A stretch of 64,000 nt of DNA from Nocardia bovistercoris (lineage in GTDB: Bacteria > Actinomycetota > Actinomycetes > Mycobacteriales > Mycobacteriaceae), in NCBI RefSeq assembly GCF_015674855.1, contig NZ_JADMLG010000028.1, positions 1 to 64,000 of the forward strand, read 5' to 3'. The notes under the pieces are model-generated. The model searched no databases. It was not told the origin of the DNA and saw only the letters and a program-made list of their open reading frames with translations. Shown here piece after piece: positions 8,702-16,274 of this stretch. Every line of letters starts with the position of its first letter. Position 1 is the first letter of the stretch. A program made the translations under genes and the position numbers.

Positions 8702-9889
8702 CTACGGAGCCCTTCTCTGTCGCCCGAGGGCAAGGGTGAGTAGCAGGCCCGTCATGCTGATCGCCGCGGCGGCGGGTCCGAGCCACGATGTGGTGGTGTC
8801 GTGGTCGATGAGGCCGCCGACGGCGCCGCCCAGCGATATTCCGAGGTAGATTGCCGAGGAGTTCAAGCCGAGGAGTACCGCGGCCGCGGTGGGGGCGTGG
8901 GTGACGAGGCGGCTCTGTTGGGGGACGACGGGCAGCGAGACACAGATGCCCCAGAACAACATCCATACGGCCGCGGTGGCCATGGTGCCGTCCGCGAGGG
9001 GGGTGAGCGCGAGCGCGACGGTCGCCGCGGCGAGACCGCCCGCGACGACTCGCCGCGGTGGGTAGGCATCGGCGAGTCGGCCCGCGAGGGTGTTGCCGAC
9101 CATGTTGCCGATACCCCAGATCAGCAGCAGGATGGTCAGCGCCGGGAGCGAACCGCCCGTCGCGTCGGCGAGTGCGGGGCTGATGTAGGTGTAGAGCGTG
9201 TGGGTGCCGCACAGGGCGAGCACGGTGACCGCGAGCAGTGCGACGGTGCGGGGATCTCGAAGAGGCGCCAATCTGGCGGTGAAGCTGTCGGCGGGTTGGG
9301 TGATCTTCGGCAACCAGAGCCAGTTTCCCAGTGCGGCGAGCGCGCCGACCCCGGCGACCGCCCAGAGTGTCCATCGCCAGTCCAGACTGCCGATGAGTGT
9401 GCCCGCGGGCAGGCCGATCGCGATGGCGAGGGTCAGTCCACCCATGACGAAGGCGAGTGAACGTCCTTGTCGGCCTTCGGGAGCGACCGCGGCCGCGGCG
9501 CTGAACGCGGCCGCGCCGATGAGTCCGCCGCCGACAGCGGTCACGACGCGGGCGCCGAGGACGATCTCGTAGTTCGGGCCGGCTGCGGTGGCGGCGTTGC
9601 CGAGGACGAAAACGGCGAGCCCGACCAGCAGGGCGGTACGCCGGTCCCATCTGCTGGTGAGCGCGCCGAAGGTCGGCGCCGAGATCGCGAAGGCGAGCGC
9701 GAAGGTGGTGACGAGTTGTCCGGCCGTCGACACACGGACGTCGAGGTCCGTCGCGAGCTGCGGCAGAACACCCGCGATGACGAATCCGTCGGTGCCGACG
9801 GCGAAGGTCGCCAACGCCAGGCACAGCAGCTGTCGGTGCGGCATGCGGCGAGTCGCCGCCCGAGTCGGTAGACCAATCGGTGTACTCAT
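8702..9889 (-). CDS. MFS drug-efflux transporter (Cmx/CmlR type)
   Basis: A 395-aa protein with about 12 predicted TM helices, of the DHA1 drug:H+ antiporter kind. TM1 holds LCLALATFAVGTDGFVIAGV, close to the 'tdtfviagilP' start of chloramphenicol-type exporters. Motif A follows TM2 as GALTSRWDRRTAL, and motif C-like glycine/proline residues occur in TM5 (AIAIGLPAGTLIGSLDWRWT). It is divergent from a TetR regulator (ATG 9946) across a 56-bp gap holding a palindromic operator, so it is very probably repressed by that TetR and induced by an exported compound. Substrate not determinable; related pumps export chloramphenicol or arabinose-like compounds. Confidence 0.88.
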   Translation of the reverse strand: MSTPIGLPTRAATRRMPHRQLLCLALATFAVGTDGFVIAGVLPQLATDLDVRVSTAGQLVTTFALAFAISAPTFGALTSRWDRRTALLVGLAVFVLGNAATAAGPNYEIVLGARVVTAVGGGLIGAAAFSAAAAVAPEGRQGRSLAFVMGGLTLAIAIGLPAGTLIGSLDWRWTLWAVAGVGALAALGNWLWLPKITQPADSFTARLAPLRDPRTVALLAVTVLALCGTHTLYTYISPALADATGGSLPALTILLLIWGIGNMVGNTLAGRLADAYPPRRVVAGGLAAATVALALTPLADGTMATAAVWMLFWGICVSLPVVPQQSRLVTHAPTAAAVLLGLNSSAIYLGISLGGAVGGLIDHDTTTSWLGPAAAAISMTGLLLTLALGRQRRAP

Positions 9890-9895
9890 GGCTCA

Positions 9896-9919
9896 AGTAG
9901 ATAGACCGGTTGATCTACT
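9896..9919. promoter_or_regulatory. TetR operator between divergent MFS and TetR genes
   Basis: AGTAGAT (9896-9902) and ATCTACT (9913-9919) are perfect 7-bp inverted arms around a 10-bp spacer that itself contains the palindrome ACCGGT (9905-9910). The site lies a few bases upstream of the MFS start (9889) and 27 bp upstream of the TetR start, so one bound dimer pair could block both promoters. Confidence 0.75.
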
Positions 9920-9945
9920 GTCAAGAGCGTGGCATTCTGGTGGGC

Positions 9946-10506
9946 ATGCAGGCCAAACCCGGACCGCGCGAACGGCTTCTGTCGGCCACTCGCGAACTGA
10001 CGTACTCGCAAGGGGCGCACGTGGGCCTGGACGCGATCCTGCGTGCCGCGCAGGTCGCGCGCCGATCGGTATATCAGCATTTCGGCGGCAAGGACCGGCT
10101 CGTCGCGGAGGCGCTGGACACGACCGAAACGCTGACCCGGCTGCGTGCGGTGATGGCGGCCGCGGGTGACGATCCCGCGGCCCGGGTATTGGCTGCCTTC
10201 GACGACCTGCGGACCATGACCGCCGATCCCTCGTTCCGAGGCTGCCGCTACACGGCAGCGGAACTGGCACTGCCCGCCGCCGACCACCCGGTGCACGTTG
10301 TCGTGCGCGACTACAAGCGAGAACTGCACGAGGTGTTCGAAACCGAGCTCACCCGGCTCGGCCACCCGGACGCGGTACTCGGCGCCACCCAGCTCGTCGT
10401 GCTCATCGACGGCGTCCTCGCGCTGGCCGTGACGCGACCCGCCTCCGATCCCGCCCTTGCCGCCCGACCGCTCGCCGAGATGATCGTCGCTGGGACCGCA
10501 CGGTAA
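9946..10506 (+). CDS. TetR/AcrR-family repressor
   Basis: A 186-aa protein. The N-terminal HTH is clear (RERLLSATRELTYSQGAHVG, LDAILRAAQVARRSVYQHFG, GKDRLVAEAL; about residues 7-55). The rest is the helical ligand-binding/dimerisation domain, including GCRYTAAELALPAADHPVH, typical of the TetR_C group that controls MFS pumps. ATG 9946 starts just before the HTH; an upstream ATG at 9910 would lie inside the operator and is unlikely. It is divergent from the MFS gene and is the likely repressor of both. Confidence 0.9.
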   Translation: MQAKPGPRERLLSATRELTYSQGAHVGLDAILRAAQVARRSVYQHFGGKDRLVAEALDTTETLTRLRAVMAAAGDDPAARVLAAFDDLRTMTADPSFRGCRYTAAELALPAADHPVHVVVRDYKRELHEVFETELTRLGHPDAVLGATQLVVLIDGVLALAVTRPASDPALAARPLAEMIVAGTAR

Positions 10507-10824
10507 TCGAGGTGTCGTCCGGTCGGTGGACGTGCTCGGCCTCGGCCGCCGCTCACGCCGCCGCAGGACCCGACACCGGGCCGGTCGCGTTGACCGCGCG
10601 CGGCAACGAGACGTTCGCCAACGGCAACACCGTATCGATGCGCGACACCGGATTCCAGGACACCGCCGCCATCGCCCGAGTGCACGAGAGATCGCGGTGC
10701 CGCGGGTCGGAGCGAACTACACCACAACGGCGTCGCCCCTGGCCGGACCGCGGGGCCCGGGGTGTTCGGGCGCGAGTACATCCGGTGGGGTGTTCGGTGG
10801 CCGAGTGCGTCGGCGCGACGGTCG
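10507..10824. other. Intergenic, nothing recognised
   Basis: A gap between the convergent TetR and SulP genes. No coding frame, repeat or clear terminator was found. Confidence 0.4.
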
Positions 10825-12480
10825 TCAACGGTCTTTCGTGGCGCCGAGCAGCAGATCGCGGGCGTGGGCGATGGCGTCGGGGGTGTGTTCGAACAGCCGG
10901 GGGGCGCCGCCCGGCGGGAGGGCGCCGATCGCGGCCAAGCGCTGGTGGTGATCGGCGCGCAGACCGGACATGAGCACGGTGATGTGGCGGTGTTCGAGTT
11001 TGGCGATGGCGTCTTTGAGCACGAGGGCGCCGGTGGTGTCGAGGGCGGTGATGTGGGACATGCGCAGAACGACGACATGGACGTCGGACACCTCGGCCAG
11101 TTCGAGGAGGAAGCGGTGGGCCGCGGCGAAGAACAGGGGCCCATCGATGCGGTAGGCGACGATATGATCGTGCAGTAGTCGGTGTTCCTCGACCAGGTGA
11201 GTGGTGTCCTCGGTGGGGCGCTCGAGCGGGATCTGCTGCAGCTTGGCTTCTTTGGCGACGGCGCGCAGGGCGAGCACGACGGCGATGCCGACGCCGATCG
11301 CGACGGCGGTGACCAGGTCGGTGGCGACGGTGACCGCGAAGGTGATGATCATGATCGCGGCGTCGGGTTTGGAGGCGCGGGCGATCGCGGCCAGTGAGGC
11401 GGTCTCGACCATCCGCACTGTGGTGGCGAGAAGCACGCCCGCCAACGCCGCGAGGGGGATGTCGGCCACGAGGCCCGCGCCCAGGTAGATGATCGCGGCC
11501 AGCACGAGGGTGTGGGTGAGAGCGGCGAGGCGGGTGCGGGCACCGGCGCGGAGGTTGACCGCGGTGCGGGCGATCGCGCCGGTGGCCGGGACGCCGCCGA
11601 ACAGTGGGGCGGCGAGATTGGCCAGCCCTTGCCCGAACAGTTCCCGATCGGGATCGTGGCGGGTGCCAACGGCCATCGAGTCCGCCGCGGTCGCCGACAG
11701 CAGCGACTCCAGCGCGGCCAGCGCGGCCACCGCGAACGCGGGACCGATCAGGGAGCCGAGTTGCTCGAGGTGCACGAATCCGAATGTGGGGGCGGGTAGT
11801 CCGCTGGGGATCTCCCCGATCGGGGTGAGGTCCAGGTTCAACGTTTGCGCGACGACGGTGGCGAGAGCCACCGCGATCAGCGCCAGTGGCAGCTTCGGCA
11901 GATACCGTCCCGCGGCCAGGACTGCCGCCGCGACCAGCAGTGCGGTCGACAGCGACACATGGTTGGGGTGTGCGGTGTATTGCCGTACGGCGTCGAGGGC
12001 CGACTGCCACACCTTCTTGCCCTCGGCGTCGGCGATGCCGAGGGCGAGAGGGAACTGTTGCAGGGCGATGACGACGGCGATACCGGCGGTGAAGCCCTCG
12101 ATCACCGGTGCGGGCATGTACCGCACGGCCCGGCCGACCCCGGCGATCGCGAGCGCCACCAGCACGAGGCCGGCCATCACACCCACGGTCAGGACCCCGC
12201 CTGCGCCGTGGCGGGCGAAGATCGGCACCAGGACCACGGTCATCGCCCCGGTCGGCCCCGACACCTGGAACCGGGACCCGCCGAAGACCGCCGCGACCGC
12301 ACCGGCGACGACCGCGGTCGCCAGACCGGCGGCCGCACCCAGCCCGGAGCTGATACCGAACCCGAGCGCCAGCGGCAGCGCCACCAACGCGACCATCAGC
12401 CCCGACAGCAGGTCCGCGCCCGGTGCCCGGACCGCCGGACTCCAGTCCGACCACGACGGCAGGAGAGCGCGGACGGTCAC
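10825..12480 (-). CDS. SulP-family inorganic anion transporter with STAS domain
   Basis: A 551-aa SLC26/SulP transporter for sulfate, bicarbonate or a similar anion. The membrane domain (about residues 20-400) has the family signatures LLSGLMVALVALPLALGFGI, FGGSRFQVSGPTGAMTVVLV and LFGGVPATGAIARTAVNLRA. The C-terminal STAS domain (about 430-545) has VHVVVLRMSHITALDTTGAL. I choose GTG 12480 because the TGA of a 20-codon ORF overlaps it (GTGA) and a ribosome site (AAGGAGAG, 12545-12552) lies upstream of that ORF. The longer alternative from ATG 12555 would start on top of the ribosome site and adds an unlikely N-terminus. An ArsR gene lies directly upstream on the same strand. Confidence 0.88.
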   Translation of the reverse strand: MTVRALLPSWSDWSPAVRAPGADLLSGLMVALVALPLALGFGISSGLGAAAGLATAVVAGAVAAVFGGSRFQVSGPTGAMTVVLVPIFARHGAGGVLTVGVMAGLVLVALAIAGVGRAVRYMPAPVIEGFTAGIAVVIALQQFPLALGIADAEGKKVWQSALDAVRQYTAHPNHVSLSTALLVAAAVLAAGRYLPKLPLALIAVALATVVAQTLNLDLTPIGEIPSGLPAPTFGFVHLEQLGSLIGPAFAVAALAALESLLSATAADSMAVGTRHDPDRELFGQGLANLAAPLFGGVPATGAIARTAVNLRAGARTRLAALTHTLVLAAIIYLGAGLVADIPLAALAGVLLATTVRMVETASLAAIARASKPDAAIMIITFAVTVATDLVTAVAIGVGIAVVLALRAVAKEAKLQQIPLERPTEDTTHLVEEHRLLHDHIVAYRIDGPLFFAAAHRFLLELAEVSDVHVVVLRMSHITALDTTGALVLKDAIAKLEHRHITVLMSGLRADHHQRLAAIGALPPGGAPRLFEHTPDAIAHARDLLLGATKDR

Positions 12481-12539
12481 CGAGCAGCTGCCAGACGTGT
12501 CTTCAACACCGCGAGCTGTTCGCGCAGCTGCTCGGGCAA
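12477..12539 (-). CDS. 20-codon leader ORF coupled to SulP
   Basis: TTG 12539 is preceded by AAGGAGAG (12545-12552, 5 bases away) and opens a 20-codon frame, (M)PEQLREQLAVLKTRLAAAR. Codon choice fits the genome and the peptide is an amphipathic helix. Its TGA (12479-12477) overlaps the GTG start of SulP in a GTGA. A stop lies immediately upstream in frame, so the ORF is no longer. It looks like a translationally coupled leader peptide or a very small protein. Confidence 0.5.
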   Translation of the reverse strand: MPEQLREQLAVLKTRLAAAR

Positions 12540-12552
12540 CGAATCTCTCCTT

Positions 12553-12595
12553 CATAAATATGTAAGTAATTAGTTTAGAAAAACTGCAATCTATG
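12553..12595 (-). promoter_or_regulatory. AT-rich promoter region of SulP operon
   Basis: A strikingly AT-rich stretch in GC-rich DNA just upstream of the SulP leader. On the minus strand it has a -35-like TTGCAG (12589-12584) and a -10-like TACATA (12564-12559). The region probably also carries the ArsR-type operator, since ArsR sites are AT-rich and this gene neighbours an ArsR regulator. Confidence 0.4.
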
Positions 12596-12630
12596 GCCAG
12601 GTGCACACTCCTCGAGGACGCCCGACCGGG

Positions 12631-12960
12631 TTACGCCGAGTGCTCGAGGGCCTCGACCTGCCCGGCGACGACGCCGGTGAGGATCACCCGTGCCGTGGCG
12701 AGCAACTCGGCGACCTCGGGGCTGGCGAGCTCATAAGTCACCGACAGACCCTCACGGCGGGCGGTCACCAAACCGGCACGGCGCAGGATGGACAACTGCT
12801 GCGACAAGTGCGCCGCCTCCACGCCGATCTCGATCAACATCTCCGACACCGCGCGCTCACGCTCGCTGAGTAGTTCCAGGACGCGGATACGCACCGGGTG
12901 ACCGAGCGTTTTGAAGAAGTCGGCCTTCATTTGGTAGAGCGGCCTGCTCGATCCCGGCAT
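12631..12960 (-). CDS. ArsR-family regulator without cysteines
   Basis: A 109-aa winged-helix protein: ADFFKTLGHPVRIRVLELLS (helix 1-2), VSEMLIEIGVEAAHLSQQLS (recognition helix) and ILRRAGLVTARREGLSVTYE (wing), with a C-terminal dimer helix. It has no cysteine at all, so it lacks the ELCVCD-type arsenite or cadmium site and the thiol pairs of SqrR/BigR. Any ligand must be bound differently, for example by the His/Glu alpha5 type of site, or it may not sense metal. ATG 12960 is used; a longer frame from 13065 would translate the promoter region. It is co-directional with SulP, its probable target. Confidence 0.85.
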   Translation of the reverse strand: MPGSSRPLYQMKADFFKTLGHPVRIRVLELLSERERAVSEMLIEIGVEAAHLSQQLSILRRAGLVTARREGLSVTYELASPEVAELLATARVILTGVVAGQVEALEHSA

Positions 12961-13021
12961 GGGTCGGCCCACTCCCTTCCGACGACGACCGGTTCCGGCG
13001 ACGGGGTCACCAGACTTACTG

Positions 13022-13046
13022 ATTGCGAAGTTTAGCAAATAGTATA
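13022..13046 (-). promoter_or_regulatory. Promoter and possible self-operator of ArsR gene
   Basis: On the minus strand a good -10 box, TATACT (13046-13041), is followed by ATTTGC...GCAAT (13040-13022), an imperfect inverted repeat in AT-rich DNA around the expected transcription start. It fits an autoregulated ArsR promoter. Confidence 0.4.
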
Positions 13047-13077
13047 GCGGTCCTAGGTCGGGCACCGGCTCGATCGC

Positions 13078-13236
13078 TCATTCGCCCGGACCCGACGGTG
13101 CGGGCAGGTCGACGACTGTGCCCGTGATCGCCGGGCTGATGACACCGGAGGCAGGCACGACGGACAGCACCCTCGCGCGCTGACGGACATCATCACTGCA
13201 CGACGCCTGACACACGCACGCCGAACAACCCATCAT
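13078..13236 (-). CDS. Possible small cysteine-rich protein
   Basis: A 52-codon frame starting MMGCSACVCQASCSDD, with four cysteines within ten residues, then RARVLSVVPASGVISPAITG and ending PAPSGPGE. Third codon positions are mostly G or C, as in neighbouring genes. No good ribosome site precedes either ATG or the nearby GTG 13245. It could be a metal-binding peptide, or a chance frame; no family is recognised. Confidence 0.3.
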   Translation of the reverse strand: MMGCSACVCQASCSDDVRQRARVLSVVPASGVISPAITGTVVDLPAPSGPGE

Positions 13237-13489
13237 CGCGCTCACTCGCGACGGTCGGCCGGGCCATGCCAGAATACGAGCGTCTGTCACCTGCGTTCCC
13301 TGGAAACTCCATGACATCTGACCCGATCGAGAGGATCGGGACCGACCTGAGCCTGGACAACGTCCGCCCTCGCCCTGGGTTTTCTCTGACACGTGTCTCG
13401 AACACCTTGCGACGACCCCGAATTCGACTCCGGCACGCGTGCTCGTCGTCGGCGGGCCGGTCGCCCACCGACGGCAAGCTCACGCCCGC

Positions 13490-13744
13490 TCAGACGTAGG
13501 TGAAGGGCAGCGCGTTGCTGACACCGTTCGACTCCACCGCGACGGTGACGTCCACCGTCCCTGTTCCAGTCGGGGCGACCGCCGTGATCTGGGTGTCGGA
13601 GTCGATGGTGAACGTGGTCGCCTGCGTGCCGAAACGCACCGTCAGCGGACCGACATCGGCGAACCCGGAGCCGGCGATCACCACAGTGGTGAAACTCGTC
13701 GCCGGGCCGGAATCGGGTGTGAGGGAAGTGAGTGCAGCCGCCAT
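13490..13744 (-). CDS. Single IPT/TIG-domain protein
   Basis: An 84-aa protein made of one IPT/TIG immunoglobulin-like domain: LTSLTPDSGPATSFTTVVIA, GSGFADVGPLTVRFGTQATT, ITAVAPTGTGTVDVTVAVES, then NALPFTYV. These are the usual landmarks (P-x-x-G-P near the start, G-x-G-F, and the closing PFTY). It has no signal peptide or other domain. TIG domains are normally modules in large surface or transcription proteins; a free one is unusual but does occur as small actinobacterial proteins. A ribosome site is plausible (GGGAGTTGAACC before ATG 13744). Confidence 0.8.
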   Translation of the reverse strand: MAAALTSLTPDSGPATSFTTVVIAGSGFADVGPLTVRFGTQATTFTIDSDTQITAVAPTGTGTVDVTVAVESNGVSNALPFTYV

Positions 13745-13998
13745 GGTTCAACTCCCAGCCGAATAGAGTGAAATAGACTCTTTCGCAACGGATATCGACC
13801 TATCACGACAACCGCTACCTATCCAGTAAGCCTGTTCCGCCGGCACTTCGACAAGAGATCCGAAGTCCGGTTTCGTCCGGTTTCGACGCGATGTCGAGCC
13901 CTCCGGAAACCCGGAGACCTCGGGGCGGACGTGCGTGGAACCGTCCTACGGACTGCACCGCCACCGACCCGCCGCGCTCGTATCCCGATGCCGCGGCT

Positions 13999-14362
13999 TC
14001 ACGCAGGCGAGGACCCAGCCAGGGCCCTGCCGACATGCGGGCCGAGTACCGAGAGTTCGACCAGGATCTCGCGCACGTCGCGGCGGTCGTCGGCCCTCGG
14101 GTGCATTGTCGACGTGAGAGCGGCGAACAACGCTTCGATGAAGCCGTCACCGCCGATTCGGAGATCCGGCAGCGTTGTCGCGCCCGCGAATCGCTCGCCA
14201 TCGCCGTCCTGCTCGACGCTCACCCCGAGCACATCGGCTCCGGCGGCGCGAGCGAGGTCGGCGCAGGCCCGCGCGAATCCTTCGGATACCTTGTGGCCGA
14301 AGGTTCCTCGGTGAGGACCAGCATGGAGTTCGAAGGGGTCGCGGTCGATGATCGTCGAGTCG
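13999..14362 (-). pseudogene. 5'-truncated fragment, possibly the end of an ATP-grasp-like protein
   Basis: A convincing minus-strand coding stretch (PFELHAGPHRGTFGHKVSEG, then ACADLARAAGADVLGVSVEQ, RFAGATTLPDLRIGGDGFIE) ends with TGA at 13999-14001. No start codon precedes it within the protein-like part; beyond about 14362 the frame turns to filler opposite the gene at 14439. It is therefore probably the 3' remnant of a longer gene. The pattern 'GADVLGV...' followed by 'PDLRIGG' is reminiscent of the C-terminal lobe of ATP-grasp ligases, but that is only a guess. Confidence 0.4.
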
Positions 14363-14438
14363 CCCCTGGAATCGGCGGGTGTCGCCTTGCTGCGTGCGTT
14401 GATAGAACGGTGTGAGATCCCGCAACGGAAGGAACCCG

Positions 14439-14819
14439 ATGGGGCGAACAATTCCCGCGACTGCCGTGCCGGTACGCCGCACCCTGGTTGTAGCGCTGAT
14501 TGCCGTGGCGATCGGGGCGCCGAGCGCGGTGACGGCGACTGCCGAGGCGCCGCTGGCTCGGGATGACGGCTTTTGCATCGATGAGAAGACACGCGTGCGT
14601 AACGGGTTGCGCGTCAGTGATCTCGGTTGCATTCATGACCACAGCCGCTTCCACAATCACGAGCGCTTCCATATTCCGCCGACTCTTCTCGAACCCGGCT
14701 ACTTCCCCGAAGGTTGGGGCTTCACGACCACAGACGCGCACGCGGTGCAAGGTCAGGTGCCCATGCGTCGCGGCCACCTCGACAGTCACTTCGAAGCCGA
14801 GCCGTCGATAGAACCGTAG
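14439..14819 (+). CDS. Small secreted protein, unknown
   Basis: A 126-aa protein with a Sec-type signal peptide (MGRTIPATAVPVRRTLVVAL, then VAIGAPSAVTATAEA; cleavage likely after ATA at about residue 33). The mature part has two cysteines (FCIDEKTRVRNG... LGCIHDH), which may form a disulfide, and a His/Phe-rich segment (HDHSRFHNHERFHI). ATG 14439 follows AAGGAA at 14429-14434. The histidines could bind metal, but no family is recognised. The C-terminal 20 residues look less natural and the true stop could have moved. Confidence 0.55.
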   Translation: MGRTIPATAVPVRRTLVVALIAVAIGAPSAVTATAEAPLARDDGFCIDEKTRVRNGLRVSDLGCIHDHSRFHNHERFHIPPTLLEPGYFPEGWGFTTTDAHAVQGQVPMRRGHLDSHFEAEPSIEP

Positions 14820-15024
14820 GTTGCGCTCATCCGAGGTTCCAGAAACGCAGGGACACCGGTCTGCCCGGCGGCTTTCATGCCGGGCAATACGATGGTTTTA
14901 TCAAAGCCTTTGCCTTGCGCCGATAGTCGCAGCCCCCTCCGTGTCCAACACAATCGCCCCCAACCCTTTCATCTGATGCGGGACAGAACGCAGTTTGGCG
15001 TCCCGTTGACATACCGGACTGAAG

Positions 15025-15852
15025 TCAGTTCTTCGTCGCTTCCACGAAGTATCCGCGTGCGACGCCCGGAACATTCAGCGGCACCGCAGGCGCGGGCCAG
15101 CGCTGCCACCGGTTGCCCGCTTCGGCCGAATCGGTCACGGTCGTCGTCCAGCCGAAGCGGGCGGCGAGGTCGGCGGGTTCGTCGCTGGCGAAGATCCACG
15201 GCGCACCCAGCTCCGACATGAACCGGCGGACCGGTTCCAGGAACGGGGCCGCCAGCAGGGTCTGTCCGACGACGTCGTAGCACAGCGCCGAACCCGTGGC
15301 CGAGAGCGCGTCGATGCGTTCGAACAGCAGGCCCACCGCTGCCTCGTCCAAATACTGCAACAGTCCTTCGACGAGCCACACTGTCGGGATGTCGGTCGAG
15401 AAGCCCGCTGCGAGAAGAGCTTCGGGCCAGTCATCGGCCAGGTCGATACCTATCGGCACCCGCACGCACGTGGTCGGCGTCCCGGCGAGCACCGCGTCCT
15501 TGTTCGCGATCACCTCGGGTTGATCGAGTTCGTAAACGACTGTGTCGGGCCGCCACGTCAGCCGGAACGCTCGCGCGTCGCGGCCTGCGGCCAGGAGCAC
15601 GAATCGGGTGGCGCCACCCTCGTGCGACCGCGTCAGGACCTCGTCCCAGAACCGGGTGCGGACCTCGATGATCGGGGCCGCGGCCGGGCCGAGGGCCGCG
15701 TCGTATTCCGCGTGCAGATTCCGTCCCCGCGTACCCGCGAGCGCCGTCGCGAACGGATCGGTGAACAACGCGTCCTCACGTCGCGATTCCGCGGCGCGTA
15801 TCGCCGCGACCAGCAGACCGGTATGTGCTACCGCATGATTCGTTTCGTACAT
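15025..15852 (-). CDS. Class I SAM-dependent methyltransferase (LCMT/TIGR00027 type)
   Basis: A 275-aa member of the large mycolata family of putative O-methyltransferases related to leucine carboxyl methyltransferase. It opens YETNHAVAHTGLLVAAIRAAES and has the SAM-binding signature FVLLAAGRDARAFRL (motif I), VVYELDQPEVI (motif II) and IPTVWLVEGLLQYLDEAAVG (motif IV). Substrates of this group are mostly unknown, though some modify polyketides. ATG 15852 is chosen because the family begins right at this motif; the upstream extension is not protein-like. The interrupted AraC regulator gene lies 61 bp upstream on the same strand and may once have controlled it. Confidence 0.88.
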   Translation of the reverse strand: MYETNHAVAHTGLLVAAIRAAESRREDALFTDPFATALAGTRGRNLHAEYDAALGPAAAPIIEVRTRFWDEVLTRSHEGGATRFVLLAAGRDARAFRLTWRPDTVVYELDQPEVIANKDAVLAGTPTTCVRVPIGIDLADDWPEALLAAGFSTDIPTVWLVEGLLQYLDEAAVGLLFERIDALSATGSALCYDVVGQTLLAAPFLEPVRRFMSELGAPWIFASDEPADLAARFGWTTTVTDSAEAGNRWQRWPAPAVPLNVPGVARGYFVEATKN

Positions 15853-15913
15853 GCCTCCAGCGTGGCGGGGGCCGCGGCTGCCGGTATTGGATATTTCCGC
15901 CTCGCGCGGGTTG

Positions 15914-16274
15914 CTATTCGTCGATCGGGACATGGTGGGGCAGTCGGATGCGGCGCAGCCGATACTGCGCAGGCGTCAGTGCGGTGAAAGCGCGCAGGTC
16001 CCGATGCAGGTGCGCCTGATCGAAGTACCCGGCCTCGGCCGCGACCACCGCGGCAGGCAGACGACCGGTACGCAATTCCCGCAATGCGAAATGTAGGCGC
16101 CGGATTCGAGCGTAAGCCTTCGGACTCAGACCGACTTCGTCGTCGAACAGCGCGGTCAAACGCTTGGGTGACAGACCGAGGGTCACACTCAGATCCCCTA
16201 TCCGCATCCCAGGACGTGTCTCTATCGCCCCGATCGCGGCGAGGACGGTCAAGTCCAAACGGGTGGTGTAGTTG
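15914..16274 (-). pseudogene. C-terminal half of AraC-family regulator, split by IS
   Basis: Encodes the complete two-HTH AraC DNA-binding domain (MRIGDLSVTLGLSPKRLTAL and EAGYFDQAHLHRDLRAFTAL, TPAQYR) but no N-terminal sensor. Its upstream end abuts the inverted repeat of the IS256-family element at 16275. The sensor half continues at 17606-18171 beyond the element. Without the element the two would read as one regulator of usual AraC size, roughly 300 aa. Confidence 0.8.

Noticed and set aside
9910..9945. Upstream ATG at 9910 for the TetR gene
   Set aside because: It lies inside the palindromic operator; the HTH begins properly after ATG 9946.
10553..12454. A very long minus-strand frame inside the SulP gene in another phase
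   Set aside because: Arginine/glycine/proline-rich shadow of the SulP coding sequence with no recognisable domain.
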